From an uncultured Lachnospiraceae bacterium (GTDB lineage Bacteria > Bacillota > Clostridia > Lachnospirales > Lachnospiraceae), in the NCBI GenBank assembly GCA_958422845.1, contig CATZPU010000006.1, forward strand, positions 1 to 16,939: a stretch of DNA of 16,939 bases, in the 5' to 3' direction. Shown here one piece after another: positions 6,574-16,100 of this stretch. The position numbers and the translations under genes are program-made. Numbering within the stretch: position 1 is the first letter of the stretch; each line of letters opens with the position of its first letter. The notes beneath the pieces were generated by a model. The model ran no database searches. It was not told where the DNA came from and saw only the letters and a program-made list of their open reading frames with translations.

Positions 6574-8001
6574 TTAGAACTGAAAGTAAAGGAACTGTAC
6601 GACCTGATTCATCTGCATGATGCACAGCACCAGAAGTACGGCCGCATACACTGCGCTCTTCCAGTTCGGTCTGAACTTCTCCATCATCTGACGGGAGTTC
6701 GGCAAAAACCAGCAGATGAACAGTCCCAAAAGAAGCAGCAGACTGTTTGACGCATTTCCTTTGACAAATCCCCATACTTGCTGTGCGACCTCGTAGACGC
6801 TGTTTCCAAGCGATCCGAAATTCACCATACCGCAGTAGACGTTCCACGCATCTGTAAACGTATTCGCTACAAACAGAACACGCACACCGACAACGCCGAT
6901 CGCTGTCAGCGCAAATGCAAGCGGGAACGGGAATTTCCAGTTTTTCCTGTGCATCCACGCAGCCATGCACACGAACAGGCCGTTTACGATTCCCCATACG
7001 ACAAAAGTCCAGCCTGCGCCGTGCCAGAAACCTGAGACGAAAAACGTCACCATTGTAGCTATGTAGTAATTGCGCCATTTGTTTCCTTTACGGTACACCG
7101 AGCGGAAAATATAAGCCGAGAGGAACCGTGACAGCGTCATATGCCAGCGTCTCCAGTAATCCTGAAAGTTCCGCGCCTTGTACGGAGAATCAAAGTTGTG
7201 CGGGATCACGATATTAAACATCAGTCCCAGTCCGATCGCCATATCCGCATAGCCGGACAGATCGAAATAATAGGAAACCGTGTATTCGATCGAATGATAC
7301 CACGACTCGATCATCGGAAGCGAATCGTGAATATTTCCGAAAAATGACTGCGCGTCCGTCGTCAGCGGATCGGCAAGCAGGATCTTTTTCGCGCATCCGA
7401 TGGAAAACAGGAAAAGCCCTGCCGCAATATTGTCAAAATTCAGTTTCAGATTCTCTTCATTCTCAAACTGCGGCACGACCTCTGCATGATGAATGATCGG
7501 GCCGACAATAAGCTGCGGAAAGAAGGTGATAAACAGCAGATAATTGATCACATCATACTGCTTCGTCTCTCCGCGGTAAGAATCCACAAGGAATGCGATC
7601 AACTGGAACGTAAAGAAAGAAATACCGATCGGTAAAATGATATGCTTAAGCGCGTAATCACTTCCGGTCAGCAGATTATAGTTTTCAATAAAGAAATCCG
7701 TATATTTGTAGTAGCCGAGCAGCCCCACATTGCCCATGATACCGATAAAGAGCAGGAGCTTTTTCTGCCTCTTCTGCTCGCCGTCCATTCTGGTCAGACA
7801 CGAACCGACCACGTAGTTTCCTACGACGCTTCCGAGAAAGTACGGGAAAAAGTCCGGGCTTCCCTGTCCGTAAAAATAAAGGGAAGCAAGTACGAGCCAT
7901 ATCTTTGCGATCGAATAGTACCGGAATCTGTTCAAAAGAAAATAGACCAGAAACGTGATCGGCAGAAATGCAAAAATAAACTGGTAAGTTGAAAATATCA
8001 T
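6574..8001 (-). CDS. MBOAT family membrane O-acyltransferase
   Basis: The 475-residue polytopic membrane protein has many hydrophobic segments from MIFSTYQFIFAFLPITFLVY to the C-terminus. Family marks are ILPIGISFFTFQ (122-133), QDYWRRWHMTLS (280-291, His287) and FWHGAGWTFVVWG (325-337) with the likely catalytic His327. The AlgI/DltB/PatA branch transfers acyl groups, usually acetyl, from a cytoplasmic donor across the membrane to a polysaccharide or teichoic acid. The SGNH-like gene directly downstream completes the usual two-part unit. Start 8001 follows GGAGG; the in-frame ATG 33 bases upstream (8034) falls inside a hairpin without a binding site. No dltA or dltC partner is visible, so O-acetylation of a glycan is likelier than D-alanylation. 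Confidence 0.93.
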   Translation of the reverse strand: MIFSTYQFIFAFLPITFLVYFLLNRFRYYSIAKIWLVLASLYFYGQGSPDFFPYFLGSVVGNYVVGSCLTRMDGEQKRQKKLLLFIGIMGNVGLLGYYKYTDFFIENYNLLTGSDYALKHIILPIGISFFTFQLIAFLVDSYRGETKQYDVINYLLFITFFPQLIVGPIIHHAEVVPQFENEENLKLNFDNIAAGLFLFSIGCAKKILLADPLTTDAQSFFGNIHDSLPMIESWYHSIEYTVSYYFDLSGYADMAIGLGLMFNIVIPHNFDSPYKARNFQDYWRRWHMTLSRFLSAYIFRSVYRKGNKWRNYYIATMVTFFVSGFWHGAGWTFVVWGIVNGLFVCMAAWMHRKNWKFPFPLAFALTAIGVVGVRVLFVANTFTDAWNVYCGMVNFGSLGNSVYEVAQQVWGFVKGNASNSLLLLLGLFICWFLPNSRQMMEKFRPNWKSAVYAAVLLVLCIMQMNQVVQFLYFQF

Positions 8002-8027
8002 AGATCCTCCGAAGGAACCGGCGCAAA

Positions 8028-8047
8028 GCAGCATCTCCTGATGCTGC
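8028..8047. promoter_or_regulatory. Hairpin between the carboxyltransferase and MBOAT genes
   Basis: An 8-bp perfect stem, GCAGCATC / GATGCTGC, with a 4-base loop lies 20 bases after the carboxyltransferase stop. On the minus strand only CTTTG follows, so it is a poor intrinsic terminator. It could partly end the upstream transcript or protect a processed end. No convincing promoter for MBOAT is seen in the 66-base gap. Confidence 0.4.
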
Positions 8048-8067
8048 CTGACGCAGTCCCTTAATTC

Positions 8068-9657
8068 TTATAATGGTATGTTTCCGTGTTTCTTTTGATA
8101 AGGCGCCTCCTCTTTTGTGCGCAGCAGCCGGAACGTCTCTTTCAGCCTGCCGGCAGTCTCCTGCGGCAGAATGATTTCATCGACATAGCCCTTCTTTGCC
8201 GCAATGAACGGATTAGAAAATTTCTCCTCATACTGCGCCTTAAGCCGCTCATATTCCTGCTGAGGCTCCTTTGCCGCAGCGATCTCGCGCCGGTTGATGA
8301 TCTGTACCGCGCCGTCCGCGCCCATGACGGCAATCTCCGCGATCGGCCATGCGTATACCATATCGGCGCTCATCATCTTGCAGTTCATCGCAATAAACGC
8401 GCCTCCGTACGCCTTTCTCATGATAAGCGTCACCTTCGGCACCGTTGCCTCCGCATATGCGTAAAGTATCTTTGCGCCATGACGGATGATGCCGTTTTCC
8501 TCCTGCTGTACCCCCGGAAAGAACGCCGGAACGTCCACAAGCGTCAGCAGAGGTATATTGAAGCAGTCGCAGGTGCGGATAAAGCGCGCGATCTTGTCAG
8601 CCGCATGATAATCGATCGCTCCGCCCAGATACATCGGCTGATTCGCAACGATTCCAAGCACACGACCGTCAAAGATACCGAATCCCGTCACTGCATTCTT
8701 CGCAAATGATTCGTGTATCTCATAAAAGCTGTCGTTCTCCAGAATATTCGTGATCACCTCATGCACATCGTACGCACGGCGTGAATTATCCGGCACAATA
8801 TCCTCAAACCGCTTCGCCTCGATTTTTCTTATCTTCTTTCCGATAAGCGCATCCCACGCTCCATTCTCCCACATCACCGAACTCTCGCGCGACGCTTCCT
8901 GACTGCAATTTTGCGGCAGGTAGGCAAGAAGCCTGCGGATACTCTCCAAACACGACCGCTCGTCCTCGCATACGACGTGAGCGACGCCGCTTTTGCTGCC
9001 GTGTACCACAGTGCCGCCGAGCTCGTCAAGTGTCGCCTTCTGACCAAGCACCGACTCCACGACTGCCGGTCCCGTCAGGCACATCTTACTTAAGCCCTCG
9101 ATCATAAATACAAAATCGCAAAGCGCCGGAGAATAGCTTGCTCCGCCGGAGCACGGGCCGAGTATGGCTGCGATCTGAGGGATCACACCGGACGCTTTCA
9201 CATGGCGTCTGAACATCCCGCCGTAGCCGCTCAGAGAAAGAATACCTTCCTCGATCCTCGCTCCGCCACTGTCGTTCAGCAATATGACAGGAACCTTCAT
9301 GTCAAACGCAAGATCTTGAATATTGCAGATCTTCTGCGCATGGATCTCTCCAAGCGTCCCTCCGATCACCGTAAAATCCTCAGAAGCGACGCACACACGC
9401 CTGCCGCAGATCGTCCCCCAGCCCGTGATCACACCGTCTCCGAGATACGTTTTTCCCGTCAGAAGCGACGCGCTGTCCTCTCGCGTCTCGAAAAAACTGT
9501 CGACCGGATGGAACGATCCCTCATCGAGCAGATACTCGATACGCTCCATTGCCGTCATCTTCCCTTTTTCATGCTGTTTCCTGATGCGCGCTTCGCCGCC
9601 GCCTGCCAGATGCTCCCTGCGCATCTGCTGCGTCTGTTCTATTCTGTCCGACCACAT
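8068..9657 (-). CDS. Acyl-CoA carboxylase beta / methylmalonyl-CoA decarboxylase alpha-type carboxyltransferase
   Basis: The 529 residues form two crotonase-like halves. The first has GGARIEEG (131-138) and GPCSGGASYSPAL (167-179). The second has GGAIDYHAADK (345-355), RKAYGGAFIAMN (414-425) and AWPIAEIAVMGADGAV (436-451). The protein ends in the conserved KKHGNIPL. This subunit moves a carboxyl group between carboxybiotin and an acyl-CoA such as propionyl-CoA or acetyl-CoA, or runs the reverse reaction in sodium-pumping decarboxylases. No biotin carboxylase, biotin carrier or membrane decarboxylase subunit is encoded nearby in this window, so the direction and substrate are open. The Ser in GPCSGG replaces the common Ala. 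Start 9657 follows GAGGTGAGAG and has its own promoter. Confidence 0.9.
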   Translation of the reverse strand: MWSDRIEQTQQMRREHLAGGGEARIRKQHEKGKMTAMERIEYLLDEGSFHPVDSFFETREDSASLLTGKTYLGDGVITGWGTICGRRVCVASEDFTVIGGTLGEIHAQKICNIQDLAFDMKVPVILLNDSGGARIEEGILSLSGYGGMFRRHVKASGVIPQIAAILGPCSGGASYSPALCDFVFMIEGLSKMCLTGPAVVESVLGQKATLDELGGTVVHGSKSGVAHVVCEDERSCLESIRRLLAYLPQNCSQEASRESSVMWENGAWDALIGKKIRKIEAKRFEDIVPDNSRRAYDVHEVITNILENDSFYEIHESFAKNAVTGFGIFDGRVLGIVANQPMYLGGAIDYHAADKIARFIRTCDCFNIPLLTLVDVPAFFPGVQQEENGIIRHGAKILYAYAEATVPKVTLIMRKAYGGAFIAMNCKMMSADMVYAWPIAEIAVMGADGAVQIINRREIAAAKEPQQEYERLKAQYEEKFSNPFIAAKKGYVDEIILPQETAGRLKETFRLLRTKEEAPYQKKHGNIPL

Positions 9658-9690
9658 GATCTCTCACCTCTATATTTTATACCGCCGCCT

Positions 9691-9719
9691 AATATACCAT
9701 AATTCTTGTGATTCGTAAA
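9691..9719 (-). promoter_or_regulatory. Promoter of the carboxyltransferase gene
   Basis: On the minus strand, TTTACG (9719-9714), 17 bases, then TATATT (9696-9691) preceded by TGG, an extended -10. The expected start is about 27 bases before the ATG at 9657. It lies between the sdaAA stop and this gene, so the carboxyltransferase can be expressed separately from sdaAA. Confidence 0.55.
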
Positions 9720-9743
9720 TAACCGTTTTTTGCCTGCACGCCT

Positions 9744-10604
9744 TTACCTGCAAAGCTTTTTCGCAGCCGGAGTCGCCGCGCAGCCGGAGAGCGCCGTCTC
9801 CCGCAGGCTCGGCGGGATCTGTCTGCCTACCTGATACATCGTCTGGAGCATTTCATCAAAGGGAATAAGCTGCCGTACGCCTGCAAGCGAGACCTCCGCT
9901 CCCGTAAGCGCCATTGCCACGCCTGCCGCATTTCTTCCCTGACACGGGCACTCTACAAGACCTCCGATCGGATCGCAGACCAGACCGAGAAAATTCATCA
10001 GCACAAAAACAGCCGCGTCGAGACACTGCTGCACAGTACCGCCCATAAGCTCTACTGCGGCAGAGGATGCCATCGCCGCCGCTACGCCCACTTCAGCCTG
10101 ACAGCCGCCTACCGCGCCTGAAACTGTCGCGTTGCGCATGGCAAGATAGCCGATGGCGCTTGCATTAAAGAGTGCGTCGATGACCGCCGCATCCGCAAGC
10201 TCATACTCCTCCTGCATGGCAAGCAGAAGCCCCGGAAGCACGCCTGACGAGCCCGCCGTCGGCGCCGCTACGATAAGCCCCATCGTCGTATTCGTCTCAA
10301 GCACTGCCATCGCATACGTCACAGCCTTTGAAAGAACCGGTCCGCAAATTGACTTTCCCTCCATGCCCTGCCGATGGATCATCTGCGCTTCCCCTCCGAT
10401 CAGACCGCCGATCGACTTTCTCGGCGATTCTACCGGAACTCTCACAGATTCCCGCATGACCTCCAGTGCATGAGCCATCTGCGCTTCGACCGCCTCCTGC
10501 GTCGTCTCTGCGAGCATACACTCACGCGCCTTCATAACTGCGGAAATCGTACAATTCTGCATGGTGCAAAGCTCCAGAAGCTCCTGTGCGTTTTTAAAAT
10601 CCAT
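9744..10604 (-). CDS. sdaAA: L-serine dehydratase, iron-sulfur dependent, alpha subunit
   Basis: This 286-residue subunit holds the active site of the two-subunit enzyme that converts L-serine to pyruvate and ammonia in the cytoplasm. GGCQAEVG (166-173), LVCDPIGG (208-215) and ECPCQGRNA (218-226) provide Cys168, Cys210 and Cys221. Their spacing of 42 and 11 matches the three cluster Cys known from the Legionella enzyme. The second-last residue is Cys285; in the Legionella enzyme a C-terminal Cys is the tail-in-mouth ligand of the 4Fe-4S cluster, so a similar role is possible. The start lies 2 bases after the sdaAB stop, with AAAGGAG located in the end of sdaAB, a tightly coupled pair. Confidence 0.95.
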   Translation of the reverse strand: MDFKNAQELLELCTMQNCTISAVMKARECMLAETTQEAVEAQMAHALEVMRESVRVPVESPRKSIGGLIGGEAQMIHRQGMEGKSICGPVLSKAVTYAMAVLETNTTMGLIVAAPTAGSSGVLPGLLLAMQEEYELADAAVIDALFNASAIGYLAMRNATVSGAVGGCQAEVGVAAAMASSAAVELMGGTVQQCLDAAVFVLMNFLGLVCDPIGGLVECPCQGRNAAGVAMALTGAEVSLAGVRQLIPFDEMLQTMYQVGRQIPPSLRETALSGCAATPAAKKLCR

Positions 10605-10606
10605 AG

Positions 10607-11287
10607 CTACATTCTCCTTTGAATTGGTATAAAGATTACATCCTGAACATTATCATTTCCGGATATCTGTTCCTGCGCATCGTCCGGCAGCGCGCCGTCA
10701 AATTCGATGATGCTGTACGCAATATCGCCCTTTTTCTCACGGAACAGCTTCATAAAAGCAATATTGACCTTCTTTTCACTTAAGCACCCCGTAATATGCG
10801 CGATCACGCCGGGACGGTCATAATGAATGATGATCAGCGTATTGTACTCACCGGAAAAATCCACATCTATGTGATTGATGCGGCTGATCCGCATCTTTCC
10901 GCCTCCAAGCGATTCGCCCCGCACCGTAAAAGAATGTCCTCCGGCACACGTGATGCGGATATCGACCGTATTCGGATGAATATCGGGATCCTCGCCCGCC
11001 TCAATAAAGCGATAAGTGATACCTCTCTGCGCCGCAATGGAAAATGCAGACGGAATCCTCCGGTCATCCGGCGCAAAACCCATCACGCCTCCAAGCAGCG
11101 CGAGGTCCGTTCCATGCCCCCTGTACGTCTGGGCAAACGAATTGTAAAGAATAAATTCCACATCTACCACAGGGCCGTCCGCCATCTGCTGCGCCAGAAG
11201 CGCAATGGAGCACGCTCCCGCCGTGTGGGAACTGGAAGGACCTACCATTTCCGGTCCAAGTACGTGAAAAGCACTGATAAATGACAT
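10607..11287 (-). CDS. sdaAB: L-serine dehydratase, iron-sulfur dependent, beta subunit
   Basis: The 226-residue partner of sdaAA begins SFISAFHVLGPEMVGPSSSHTAG; PSSSHTAG (17-24) is the family signature. A beta-domain follows, and an ACT domain occupies about 148-222 (NTLIIIHYDRPGVIAHITGC), a fold that in other enzymes binds amino acids and may sense serine. Start 11287 follows AGGGAG by about 6 bases. The gap to the upstream cardiolipin synthase is only 56 bases and shows no clear promoter or terminator, so co-transcription from the cls promoter is plausible. The call is firm. Confidence 0.95.
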   Translation of the reverse strand: MSFISAFHVLGPEMVGPSSSHTAGACSIALLAQQMADGPVVDVEFILYNSFAQTYRGHGTDLALLGGVMGFAPDDRRIPSAFSIAAQRGITYRFIEAGEDPDIHPNTVDIRITCAGGHSFTVRGESLGGGKMRISRINHIDVDFSGEYNTLIIIHYDRPGVIAHITGCLSEKKVNIAFMKLFREKKGDIAYSIIEFDGALPDDAQEQISGNDNVQDVIFIPIQRRM

Positions 11288-11343
11288 AATTTCTCCCTTT
11301 CCATCCTTATTGTGCAGCCGTTTGTCTCAATATATTCTGCATG

Positions 11344-12927
11344 TTACATCAGCGGCGCCATGATCTTTAAGAACATGCCGGAAAGCCTGCGCGTCCATTT
11401 GTCATGGCGCACATCAAACATCGTCATAAGCTGACACTTCGGCAGCGTCATGCGGAAATCCGACTCGATGTCACAGATCTGCGGCACTCCATACAGAAAC
11501 ACCGCGCACTCAAAATTCAGGTACAGACTTCTGTAATCGAGATTGATCGCCCCGACGACCGCTCTTTTATTGTCGCTGACAAACACCTTTGAATGAACAA
11601 AGCCCGGTGTGTACTCATAAATATGGACGCCTGCGCCGATCAGCTTTTTATAGTACGAATGTGCAAGCGCAAACGCGTATTTTTTATCCGGTATGTGCGG
11701 CAGAATGATCTTGACGTCGATCCCGCGTCCGGCAGCATAGATGAGCGCCTGCATCATTTCATGCCCCGGCACGAGATACGGCGTCATGATGTGTACGTAC
11801 TGGCTGGCGCTGTTTAGTATATCAATATAAATGCGCTCTGCGGTCCGTTCCCTGCTGAAAGGATTTGCCGCATACGGCATCACGTATCCCCCGCATTTCT
11901 GCGCCAAAGCCGCATCTTCACCCTCTTTTAAATACACTGCAAAATTGTCGAGCTTATCGTGAACGCCCCACATCCGCAAAAACATCACGGTAAAGCTCCT
12001 TACCGCCTCGCCCCGCAGCATAATAGCCGCATCTTTCCAGTGCCCGAACCGCTCTCTGCGGTTGATATATTCGTCTGCCAGATTCACACCGCCCGTAAAT
12101 GCAGTATGCCCGTCGATCACAACGATCTTGCGGTGATCGCGATTGTTGTAATGCGTCGAGATCACCGGATACACAGGAGAAAACGCACGGCAGCGGATGC
12201 CCGCGCTCTTTAACTGCTCCGAAAAGTCAGACGGCAGGTTGTACAGCTCATTCATGCCGTCGTACAGCACACGCACTTCGACGCCCTCCTGTACCTTCGC
12301 CTTTAGTATCTCAAATACACTGTCCCACATATAACCTTCTGCAATAATAAAATACTCCAGAAAAATAAATTTTTTCGCCGCAGTCAGCTCCGCAAGAAGC
12401 CATTCAAACTTCTCCTCGCCGCTGCCAAAATACTTCACGCTTGTATTTCTGTAAACAGGATAACCGTCATTCTTGTAAACGTATTTTACAAGCTGCGACG
12501 TCCGCCTGCCTTCGGCAGACAGCGCGCCAAGCGCCTTTTCATCCTGCGAAAGAGCCTCCTTTGTCCGCTCGTCTATTTCCCGAAGTCTCCCTGCCAATAC
12601 CCGCGTCCCCGGCTGCAGTTCAATATACAGATACAAAAGTCCTCCGAATACCGGAAAGAGCAGTACGAGCGCCGTCCATGCAAGCTGAAATACAGGGTTT
12701 TCCTCGCGGTTCATAATGATTACAAGCATCAGACAACCAAATACGATATGCCCTCCGAAAAAGACGTACACGTACTGCGCCAGAAAACGCAGTCCGACAA
12801 AGAGGAGCAGAAGCTGGATCAGCAGGATACCAAGCAGAATGCCCGTCCGTCCGAAAACAATACGCATGATCCCGCGCTTTCCTTTTTTGATCGACTGATC
12901 CCTGATCTCCTGAAGCTGAACGTCCAT
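11344..12927 (-). CDS. cls: Cardiolipin synthase (phospholipase D type)
   Basis: The 527-residue protein has two N-terminal membrane helices (about 29-50 and 55-72, followed by a further hydrophobic stretch to about 101). Two phospholipase-D domains follow with complete HKD motifs: HRKIVVID (His265, Lys267, Asp272) and HSKVFVSD (His445, Lys447, Asp452). The C-terminus is the usual basic and hydrophobic tail. It joins two phosphatidylglycerols to make cardiolipin and glycerol at the inner membrane face. Start 12927 follows AAAGGAGGA by about 7 bases and is preceded by a good promoter. Length and order are normal for the bacterial Cls family. Confidence 0.94.
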   Translation of the reverse strand: MDVQLQEIRDQSIKKGKRGIMRIVFGRTGILLGILLIQLLLLFVGLRFLAQYVYVFFGGHIVFGCLMLVIIMNREENPVFQLAWTALVLLFPVFGGLLYLYIELQPGTRVLAGRLREIDERTKEALSQDEKALGALSAEGRRTSQLVKYVYKNDGYPVYRNTSVKYFGSGEEKFEWLLAELTAAKKFIFLEYFIIAEGYMWDSVFEILKAKVQEGVEVRVLYDGMNELYNLPSDFSEQLKSAGIRCRAFSPVYPVISTHYNNRDHRKIVVIDGHTAFTGGVNLADEYINRRERFGHWKDAAIMLRGEAVRSFTVMFLRMWGVHDKLDNFAVYLKEGEDAALAQKCGGYVMPYAANPFSRERTAERIYIDILNSASQYVHIMTPYLVPGHEMMQALIYAAGRGIDVKIILPHIPDKKYAFALAHSYYKKLIGAGVHIYEYTPGFVHSKVFVSDNKRAVVGAINLDYRSLYLNFECAVFLYGVPQICDIESDFRMTLPKCQLMTMFDVRHDKWTRRLSGMFLKIMAPLM

Positions 12928-12985
12928 AGCGGCTCCTCCTTTCTGCTTTGCTTCATGTACGGCAGTATATTTCTATTCCGTGCTC

Positions 12986-13014
12986 ATTGTATCGTATAAT
13001 CCGGTCAGGTGCAA
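12986..13014 (-). promoter_or_regulatory. Promoter of cardiolipin synthase
   Basis: On the minus strand, TTGCAC (13014-13009), a 17-base spacer and TACAAT (12991-12986) lie about 59 bases before the ATG. It is placed just after the terminator of the repeat protein gene. It may also drive sdaAB and sdaAA, since no terminator separates them from cls. Confidence 0.65.
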
Positions 13015-13041
13015 GATTGTCTGTGGATAAAAAAGATACGA

Positions 13042-13078
13042 AAATCCCACAGGATTGTATTGTAATCCTGTGGGATTT
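13042..13078 (-). terminator. Strong terminator of the secreted repeat protein gene
   Basis: A perfect 15-bp stem (AAATCCCACAGGATT at 13042-13056 with its complement at 13064-13078) has a 7-base loop. On the minus strand it is followed by TCGTATCTTTTTT. It begins 39 bases after the stop at 13118. Confidence 0.88.
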
Positions 13079-13117
13079 CCCTTGTCTGTATTCTTTATCC
13101 GCTATGCGGATACGTTT

Positions 13118-16100
13118 TTATTTTACTAATACCTTTACCGTAATCGTCTTGTTCACTGCCTTGTATTCTGCTGTACCCGGAGCGTAGATCTTTACTCTTA
13201 CTTTGTAAGTGCCCTTCTTCGTTCCTTTCTTAACAGTGATCTTTCCGCTCTTTCCTACAGTGATTCTGCTGCTTCCGGAAAGTTTCTTATATGTAAGCTT
13301 TCCACTCGGAGCTGTCGCAGAGATCCTGAAGCTCTTCTTTGCTTTCTTAACGGACTTAGCCTTATATGTCTTTGATTTTGTTTCTTTGTTTACTTTAATC
13401 TTCTGTCCCTGCGGTTTAAGCTGCTCGATCACCTTTGCCGTACTGCTAAGCTTTGCATGACAGTCAGCACAGTAAACTACCTCATTGTAGGATCCCGGAG
13501 CTGTGTAAGTAGCCTCTTTGATAAGCTCTTTTACCGGAGCTGCTGCTTTATGAGCAAGTTTATCTGTCGTCTTCTGAGCTTTAAGAACCTCGCCGCATAC
13601 CTTACAGTGACTTCCCTCTGTCAGTCCTGTCTTTGTACATGTTGCTGCTACCGCGCCGTCTGTTACCGGTGTATGAGCAAGTTTCTCTGTTACTTTCTGT
13701 GCTACGAGAACCTCATCACATACGAGACAGTGGCTTCCCTCTGTCAGTCCTGTCTTTGTACATGTTGCTGCTACTGCTGCATCTGTTACCGGTGTATGCT
13801 CGATCTTCTCGATCACATGGCTTTCACGGCTGCCTTCCTGCTCTGCGTCGCAAGCGGCACAGTAAACTACTGTCTCATAGGAACCTTCCTCTGTACATGT
13901 TGCCGGCTTCTTGTTTTCTACTACCGGATCATTCCATACGTGACCTGTCGGTTCGCTTACCATTGTCTCTCTGCTGATCTCTTTGTCACATTCCGGACAG
14001 TACACAACGATGTCATAGGAACCTTCTTCTGTACATGTCGGAGCCTTGATTACTTCTGTCGTTGTTACAGCACCTTCATGACCTGTCGGCTCTACTGCAA
14101 CTGCTTCACCTTCTGCGAGCTTCTCGCCGCAGTGCTTACAGTATGTGAACCACTGAGAAAGACCTGCTTCCTCGTGTGTCGGAGCTTTGATTACTTCCAG
14201 TACCGGTTCTGCTGCCTCATGTCCTGTGGCATCGATCGGGAACTGTGTCGGTGTAGAAGCCGTTGCCGTAACGCCCTTATAAGTTACAGTTGCTACGTAA
14301 TGTCCTTCTCCTGCTTCTGTACATGTCGGAGCCTTGTCTACAACAAAGCTGTTTTCATCTTTCAAATCGATCGCAAACAGAATCTTCTTCTGATGCTTGC
14401 AGCCCTCAGATGCACATTTGAAAATTGCAATACCGGATGCCGGCTCATACCATACAAACTCTACATCCTCTGCGCGGTATGTATGATCCTTATTTGCCGG
14501 AACTTTGATCGTCTTTTCTGTATCATCGATCTTTGCATTGCATGCTGTACAGTAATCTGCAACCTTATACTCGCTTGCTACTGTACAATCACCATTGAAT
14601 GTGTTTGATCCCGGTACTTCCTTCTGCTCCGGTGTATGCGGTAATTTCTCGATCACATGATTTGTATCTTTTGCATCACATCTTGCACAGACAAAGTAGC
14701 CTAAGCCTGTTTCTGTACATGTCGGCTCTTTCGATACGTACTCTTCTTTCCAGTCATGACCTAATGGGCTTACAAATTCTTTGCTCTCAGCCTTTTTGTC
14801 ATCGCATCTCGTACAGCAGTCCTGTGTCACCTTATAACCCATATCCTCACAGGTCGGTGCTTTCTCCTCTACAAGCTTTGTCTCATAATCGTGTCCGAGA
14901 GCGTCAAGTGTTACTGTACCCTCTGCATTCTCAGTCGTATTCTTTTCGCCGCAAACGCTGCACTCCTGATATCCAACGCCTGTTTCTGTACATGTCGGCT
15001 CTGTCACGACCTTTACTGTCTCCCATTTGTGAGCTGCCGGAATGATATCTCTGCCTAACAGACGTTCAAAGTCGCATTTTGTACAGTACTCAATTCTGTT
15101 TTTGTATCCTTCCTCCGTACAAGTCGGCTCTGTTACAATAACTTCCTTCTCCTCCAGAGTATGGGCGATCTTATCGAGCTTCTCTGTCTTTGTTACCTTT
15201 TCATAATCACAATTCTCACAATACTCAATCGTATCTTCGGAACCTTCCTCTGCACATGTCGGTTCTTTCGTGACTACGGTTTTCTCCTTCAGCTCATGAT
15301 CAAGCTTCTCGATCTTCTGAGTCTCTTTTACGTTCTCATAATCACATACGGTACAGTATTCAATGATATCCTTGGAGCCTTCCTCGGCACATGTAGCCTG
15401 CTTTGTTATCTCTTCTCTTGTTTCAAGAGCATGTGGAGCTAACGGAAGTTTGTCTGCTTTCGTTTCAAAGCATCTGGAACACTCGAGCTTTCCATATCCG
15501 TGCTCTGTACATGTAGACTCCTGAATCACTTCGCCGGTCTGCTTCCAGTCATGTCCAAGTGCTTCCTCTGTCACATGCTCCGTAGCGATCACCTGGCCAC
15601 AATCCCAGCAATATGTTTCTTTGTCATAGGAACCGCCCTCTGTACATGTCGGATATACGCGGTTTGCTTCTCTTACCGATGTATTCTGGTGTCCTGTAGC
15701 CTCAACTGCCTGCTCTTCCTTTGCACCACAGCCTTCATTCGTACACTTTACAAAAACAAGTCCTGCCTCTGTACATGTAGCCTTTTTCACTGTCTCGTAT
15801 ACTTCCCAGTTGTGTCCTGTCGCCGGAACCGCTTCTGTCTGTACATCCTGCGCGTTACATCTTTCACACGTTTTCGTTATTGTCTTTTCACCGTTCTCTG
15901 TGCAAGTCGGGTTTTTCGTAATTTCCTCTACTGCCTTGCCCCAGTTATGTCCAAGTGCTTCTCCCTCTGTCTCCGTTGTTTTGGACAGCTCTTCATAGCA
16001 TCGTGTACATCTTACAACCAGATCATAAGACGCCGGACGTTCACAGTCTGCATTCTTCTCGTTTTCTTTCTGCTGCTCACCCGGATTGTGTCCAAGTGCC

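Noticed and set aside
9720..9760. Possible terminator after sdaAA
   Set aside because: The bases after the stop contain an A run on the transcribed strand and no stable stem followed by U, so no terminator can be supported.
13457..14608. Long plus-strand ORF of 383 codons opposite the repeat protein, Cys-rich and repetitive
   Set aside because: It is the mirror of the repeats in the real gene, has no ribosome binding site, and its Cys-rich text comes from the complementary PTCT and CxxC codons.
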